Source: Calendula officinalis
Taxonomy: Eukaryota > Streptophyta > Magnoliopsida > Asterales > Asteraceae
NCBI GenBank assembly: GCA_963853835.1
Contig: OY970820.1
Span: 51,642,407 to 51,706,406 of the forward strand
Direction of reading: 5' to 3'
Length of the DNA: 64,000 nucleotides
Below, piece by piece: positions 58,332 through 64,000 of this stretch; position 1 is the first letter of the stretch; every line of letters starts with the position of its first letter. The notes under the pieces are model-generated. The model had not been told where the DNA came from. It searched no databases and saw only the letters and a list, made by a program, of their open reading frames with translations. The position numbers and the translations under genes were made by a program.

Positions 58332-60929
58332 TGTCACACCCCGCCAAAAATTAGTTTTACTTCATTTAAAATGTTTTGCGGAAGAACGGAGGAGTAACGT
58401 TCATGACAACATAGCAAAAATTAAGTAAACAAACAACCACAGAATAACGAAATAAAAATAGTTTCACTTTCTAAAAATAGAAAGTTTCCAAAAATAGCAA
58501 GTTTCCAAAAATAGAAATTGTTTGAAAATGAAATGATTGTTCGTAAACTTAATATTTTATTCATGGCTCACGACAATCCACTGCTCATATCCTCCAGTCT
58601 CACCATGCACCTAATCACCTGAAAAACATAAATATAAAAGGGTCAACAAATAATGTTGAGTGAATCCACATGGTTAATGCTTATGGTAAAAGTAAAGCGT
58701 TTGCTACCCAAAGTGTTTGTTATGAAAATAGTTTTATGACTGAAAAAGTAATAATTCAACACTCATATGATATGAGAAATAAGTATGAAAAGTGAAGTGT
58801 AATTGTAGAAGATCTACAATTACTAGTTTTGTTTACGAAAAAGTGTTGAATAAGTTGTTATGTTTGACATCGCATGACTGTTATCCCCAACAGGTAGCTA
58901 GTCTATTGAGTTAATATACCAACCCCCTAGGTCCACAATCAACACTTCAACTCCAGTATGTTATCGTTCTTTTATGGATATACACTCCCGAAAGATGTTT
59001 TGGATAACCAGATAATGATCAAATAATGTTGGGAGGATGAGTGTCAGCCAATATTACTATTTGCATATCCATGGTCTAGATCCACTAGTTAATGATTGCT
59101 GGTAACCTTAGTCCGGTATAATACTTGTTTGTCATGCCAACGCGACAATGAAAATGTAAATGTTGTACAGTCATAGTAAACACTAGCATTGTTTATGTTT
59201 TCCACCCAATAGTTTGTAAAACAGTAAAAGAGTAAAAAGGGGTTGTGGATTCACCTGCTAAAAGCTTAGCAATTGATTTGACAGAGGACTCCTTTACAGA
59301 CTCCTAGCTTCCTAAACGATATAACGTTTCTAATTAGAGTAAGCTAACACAGGCGATCTAGTTATGATATATGATATAATGATATGCGATTAATGTTATG
59401 TTTTATGTTTTGTGACATCGAACGAACTTGGGTCTTTGGGCCTTAATGGGCCGAAATGAAATGTAATGAAATGAAATGGGCTTCGAAATGAAATGAAATG
59501 AAATGGGCTTGAGTTAGGCTTAATGGGCCTAAATGGGCTTAATTGGCCACTAGGTGGGCCTCTTGGGCCTCATATTGGGCTTAGGTTCGATTAGGTTGGG
59601 CCATGGATTGGGCTTGGGCCCAATTGGGTTCGGCTTGGGTAAGCGTTGGGCCAAAGTTTTGGGCTTTGGTCCAAATGGGCTTGGATACTAATGGGCTGAC
59701 TAAAGTTTGGCCCGATGGGCTTGGATAGATCGAATGGGCCAAGTACGGGCCTTGGCCCGATTAGGTATTCGGGTTTGGGCCGATCGGTTGGGTCAAGAAT
59801 CCGGCCTTGACCCGGTTTGACTTATGGGTCAAAATTAGTCAAATCTAATAGTCAACATCAGTCAAAATAGTCAATAAAAGTCAACAAAAGTCAACTAGGG
59901 TTTCTAAATTTCGGCAAGGGTTTGAGTTCGGGTCTAGGGTTGGTTGAATAGGCCAAAACCCTACGGTTTGGTCTATGGTTCGGTTTCAACGATTTGTTCG
60001 GCTAGGTTTTGGTGGTTTGGTCATAACAAGGTTAGATCTTGGGTTTAGGTTATCTTAGTGTCATAGATCTAAGGTTTACAATAGTACCAATCTAGGGTTT
60101 AATCAACAAAAGTCTAGGGTTTAATCAATGAATCAAACGAATAAATGAAACGATCAAACAACACACATACACACATGCACAGATCGAACGCATGCATGCA
60201 TGCTACGGTTTCAAGGGTTGCCAAGACCATATGGCTTGTAACCATGGGCTCGGGTTCGAGCATAGATCACAAACAAAAAGCAAACAAGGAAAAGGATTAA
60301 GATTATACCTTGCTACCGAACGGATCAAAAAGAAAACAAGGGTTTCGGGTTTGCTTGGCTTGAGATCGACGAACAAGATGGAATTGGTGGTGTGGCTTGC
60401 GGTTTCCGAAACAAAGAGAGGCAAAAAGTAGGGTTTAATGGTTTAAATGTGTTTATATAGTAGGAGGATTAGGGTTAGGAAGTAGAGTTGTAGAAGAACT
60501 AGGTTTCTTTTGAATCAAGATGGAGATAAGGATCAACAAATAGATAACCCTCACCCCTTTGAGGGGTTCAGCCGAAATGAGTAGGCCAAGAGCAAGGGGA
60601 GGCCAGCCACAAGGTGGTCGGTCCATGGTTTGGTGTGTCGGTTTAGAAGTTTGTTCAATCGAGTCACATTTATTAAATTGAATTTGTTTAAGGTGCAATC
60701 GATATAAGGTTACTATTTTAAGAAATGTTTTAGCTCAAGTGTGTCACCATAAGAAAATAATTTGTTGTGTTGACTAAAATAGTCAAACACTAATGTATGG
60801 TGTAAAAATAGATGTTTTGTTGAGTGTTTGGATGCCAAAAATAGAAATTTCTAAATATATAAACTTTCTAGATAAAGAAAGTCTTAGAAATGAAATGAGA
60901 TTACATACCGGAAATATCGAGTTGTCACA
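58332..60929 (-). repeat. Solo LTR of chromovirus-like gypsy family
   Basis: 2,598 bp, TGTCACACCCC...GTTGTCACA, flanked by an exact ATAGA duplication (58327-58331, 60930-60934) with no internal region. It is the product of LTR-LTR recombination. It is related to, but distinct from, the LTR at 22113-24295. 59450-59700 is rich in GGGCTT/GGGCCA words. Inner open frames at 60192-60698 are not supported as genes. Confidence 0.88.
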
Positions 60930-60934
60930 ATAGA

Positions 60935-62100
60935 ATAAGCCCATATCCGTACTATCTTTAAAGTAACAGAATATGTATTTAAAACCATTTCAATGGTGGT
61001 GTGTTGGCGCATTGCTATGCCTTGTCATGCATATCACAATAAAGAAGATGTCCAGTCTAGTACATTGGGTGAAGTACCATATTGCGCTTATGGCACCGAG
61101 ATATGAACACTCATGGCTCAATATCTTTTCATCATCCTCATTTGGATGGAATGAGAACCTTTTAATGTCTAAGGAATGAATGACCATGGGAGTAAATTGA
61201 GGTTTTGCGTCTTGGCAACTAAAGCGTCTTAACACCTTTTAGGTGTAATTATCTTGATAAATGAAAAACCTCATCTTTACGGTGCTCGATTTGCATGCCG
61301 AGCCAATGTCGTGTTTTCCCAAGATCTTTCATCTCGAATTCCTTCTTCAAGATTTCAACAGTTTTAAACAACTCTTTCGAGGATCCTATGGCCTTCAAAT
61401 CATCTACATAGACTTCGATAATAACATATCCTGAAGTGGATATCTTTATAAACACGCATGGGCATATCCAAATATTCAAGTATCCCAGTCTGATTATACC
61501 ACATCCGTCTGGATTATTTTAATCCAAAAAGTGATTGTCTCAGTCATATCGAGAACGTGTGCCGTGGTCTGGAACTACTTGATTCAGACAACTTGAGTCG
61601 ATCAGGGACTTTCATGTGTATCTTTGTGTCATGATCCCCATAGAGATAGGCTGTGATCACATTCATGAGCTGCATGTTCAGTTTTTTGGAAACTACTAAA
61701 TTGATTAAGTAGTGGAACGTGTAAACGTCCATTACGGGAGAATACATCTCCTCGTAATCAATACTAGGGCGTTTAAGAGAAGCCTAGAGCCATGAGGGGA
61801 GCTTTGTATCTTACAATCTCATTATTCTTTTTACGCTTTCTAATGAATACCGATTTACAACCAAATGGTTAAACATTAGGTGGTGTTGGAGCAACAGGTC
61901 TAAACACTCTGCCTTTCGGTAAGGAATCCAATTTTACCTGGATTGTGCATTTCCATAAAGACCAGTCCATTTTACTCAACAATAGTACTTGGTTCCATGT
62001 CATCATTACTCATAATTTCAGTGGCCACTGCGTATATGAACAAATCCTCGATGACAGTCTCGTTTTGCTTCAAATATTGTTTAAGCTAGCATACTCGACA
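60935..62100 (-). pseudogene. pol: Old copia reverse transcriptase remnant
   Basis: In minus order: a YSPVMD...VTAYLYG-like stretch (about 61747-61600), then YVDDLKAIGSS with the catalytic YVDD and FEMKDLG (61479-61249), then Y-GAISAIWYFTQCTRLDIFF (about 61110-61030). Order and content fit copia RT; several frameshifts. Confidence 0.8.
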
Positions 62101-63560
62101 AATATTTCCAGATTATCGGGATGATGAGAAATAGGTGTTTCATCAGGAACACGCTTCTCCAATACATTTCGGGTGATCCTTAATGAAGTCGTGTGGCAAA
62201 ACGTATACAAAAAAAATTCTCCTCCTTTGAGGCAGAACATCCTTTGAACTGAACCGGTCTTCCTCTTTTATTAGGAAGAGCGGCAGATTGGACAATCAAT
62301 GGTAGCCTCCTTTGCATGGTGGGTTCGACCGATGCAACATGTTCGAATGGAACATGGCGTCTCACTGGGACGTCAATCCTTGCAGGCACATTTGCAGCAG
62401 GTATATCTGATCTCATGACATTTTCTAAGTCATTAAATGAGTCTGGTAGATGATTAGCAACATTTTGTAGACTTAGAGTTCTTTGCACATCCTTATCACT
62501 ATGTGCATTTGGGGGATCCATATGAGACAAATTGGGTACATTTCATATTCTTTCGCGTCGTTCCTTATCAATGTTAACGTGCAAATCTCCCCCTCACGAC
62601 ACGAAGATTGTCTCATCAAAGTCACAATACGCATGTATATCGTTAAATGGATCGTCTGTCAAGGACTCTAAATAGAGTATGATGGATCGGGATTAATAAT
62701 CAACATATATTCCCCGTCGTTTCTGAGGTCCAAATTTCGAACGCTTTGGAAGTTCAATTGGTACATTGACCAAACACCCAAACACGCATAAATGTGAGAC
62801 ATCATGCTCATATCTAGTTACCAGCTGGTACGTAGAAAGTTATTGGGTGCCCATGGGCCTCAGACGGACCAATGCATCATTGTGCAATACTGCATAACCA
62901 TAAATAAAAATGGGGTGTTTTGGTGCGCATAACCAAAGTTCTTGCAATTATTTGTATTCGTTTCATAAACGCTTCCGCAAGATTAATTTGAGATTGAACG
63001 TACACAACAGGGTGTTCAATATCAAGGCCCAATGTTATGCAATAATCATCAAACTTTTTTTTTATGTAAACTCAACGACATTATCAAGTCTTAATTCACT
63101 TTATTTGATAATTCAGATGATTAGCCCTTAATGATATGGACTAGGAGTTTAGGAAATGTTTCATTCATTGTGGACAACAAAGTTACGTGTGACCATCTTG
63201 TTGTAAATCAACCAACATCATGAAATTTTTTAAATGGTCCGCATGTTGGTTGGATAGGTCCACAAATATCCCTATGAATTCTCTTAAGAAAACGGGATAT
63301 CACTTTTGTAGATTATACATAAAGTGGATTGAGACGTGTCTGCTCGATTGAGCATGTTTGGCATATGCTTTTCAAATTAATTACGGTATTGTTCCTTCAA
63401 GAAGATGCCCATGGGATGCATTCATTTTTCAAAGCATCGTATTTTGACCTGGGTGTCCCAGCCGGTCATGCCATAACATATAAGCTCCCTCATCAACAGG
63501 GGCTCGGCGAATAATTAGATTGCTTTCAATGGTTTAGATCCTATAGTGGCACAAACCATT
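62101..63560 (-). pseudogene. pol: Old copia RT-integrase linker and integrase remnant
   Basis: A low-complexity linker segment (62530-62180) precedes, on the right, an integrase remnant. The first catalytic region is legible as RDICGPIQPTCGPFKKF at about 63285-63225, with stops. The pre-integrase zinc region is expected around 63330-63520 but is blurred. Confidence 0.6.
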
Positions 63561-63884
63561 TTACAAACATATCAACTTCTCCAATGTACGCTTTTGGTCG
63601 TATTGCTCGGAGGTAATGTGAATGTATTTAATAGCATTTTCTCGAGCAGTTTCGAGATGAAACATGTTTTCTCGAATATCCTTAAAACTCAACAAGTTAC
63701 GACTGGAACTTGGACAATATAAGGCTTCATCTATAGTTAAAATAGTACCATTTAACAACATATATTGGACTATACCAAAGCCAAGGGTCGACGGGCCCGA
63801 AATAGTTGTCAATGAAGTTATTTTGAGGCGTAATGTTGATAAAGTAGTCTTCGTGTTTTATGACAGTGTATATGGATACCACTG
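63561..63884 (-). pseudogene. pol: Old copia protease / pre-integrase remnant
   Basis: A segment ending in ALYCPSSSRNLLSFKDIREN, the conserved stretch after the copia protease active site. Interrupted on the right by the LTR at 63885. Confidence 0.7.
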
Positions 63885-64000
63885 TGTCATTTAAAATGTT
63901 TTGCGGAAGAACGGAGGTGTAACGTTCATGTCAACATAACAAAAATTAAGTAAACAAGAAACCAAGCAATAACGAAAATAAAATAGTTTCACTTTCTAAA
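63885..64000 (-). repeat. Second chromovirus-like LTR entering at window end
   Basis: From TGTCATTTAAAATG on, the sequence matches 58360 onward of the solo LTR. The first bases (CACCCCGCC...) are missing, so about 28 bases near the terminus are deleted. The rest is outside the window. Confidence 0.7.

Larger units (their letters stand above)
48010..64000 (-). mobile_element. Old, decayed Ty1/copia element, split by later insertions
   Basis: The minus-strand element starts with a short 3' LTR (48010-48195). Its pieces continue at 48196-49575, 57835-58331 and 60935-63884, and its 5' end lies beyond the window. The younger copia element, a chromovirus solo LTR and a LINE fragment interrupt it. 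Removing the insertions brings RNase H, RT, integrase and protease remnants into normal order. Frameshifts and stops throughout. Confidence 0.75.

Noticed and set aside
60192..60698. Open frames on both strands in the solo LTR
   Set aside because: Inside an LTR with exact target duplication; leader-like sequence without domains.
1..64000. CRISPR arrays, bacterial operons, riboswitches, rRNA or functional tRNA genes
   Set aside because: The window is plant nuclear DNA. Repeats are transposon LTRs and minisatellites without spacer structure, and tRNA-like boxes belong to SINEs rather than foldable tRNA genes.

Overview
This is a repeat-dominated window from a plant nuclear genome. I infer an AT-rich eudicot, possibly Asteraceae, from the style of the transposons and of the one host gene; I could not test this. 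Only one host gene looks intact: a two-RRM, glycine-rich RNA-binding protein of the plant hnRNP-1 type (three coding exons, 11566-13816, + strand, 470 aa deduced). Two further loci look like gene relics (20285-20760 and about 44395-44612, both minus).

1-6489: a minus-strand LTR element with only a gag frame (two in-frame stops) and no pol (TR-GAG-like); its 3' LTR runs off the window. 6490-16700: a DNA-transposon field. It has a hAT-type element (8-bp TSD), two long-TIR Mutator-like elements (9-bp TSDs), small palindrome-ended MITEs, a Mutator-like MITE inside the last large intron of the RRM gene, a PIF-type MITE inside a SINE, a fold-back element and a second hAT-type MITE. 16700-21140: SINEs, minisatellites and sequence I cannot assign.

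21140-44170: a nest. CACTA-like subterminal repeats flank a minus-strand Ty3/gypsy (chromovirus-like) block arranged internal-LTR-internal-LTR. A young, ORF-less 9.6-kb LARD-type element with 2.69-kb LTRs (25664-35286, TSD TTTTC) interrupts that block, as does a truncated second LARD (about 36617-39688). The paralogous gypsy copy at 43575 keeps the LARD empty site. 44170-48009: a gene relic, two SINEs with perfect TSDs, and a 155-bp direct duplication.

48010-64000: an old, decayed minus-strand Ty1/copia element. It is split by a LINE fragment, by a structurally complete younger copia element (49576-57829, TSD ATACA) and by a chromovirus solo LTR (58332-60929, TSD ATAGA). A second LTR of that last family enters at 63885.

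The observations I rate highest are: (1) a stem-loop just 5' of the polypurine tract in several unrelated LTR elements, whose stem sequence changes while pairing is kept; (2) a MITE ending 12 bp before a 3' splice site that appears to supply the intron's branch point; and (3) nest chronology that can be read directly from empty sites and target-site duplications. Apart from the RRM gene nothing here acts as a pathway; the rest is transposon layering.
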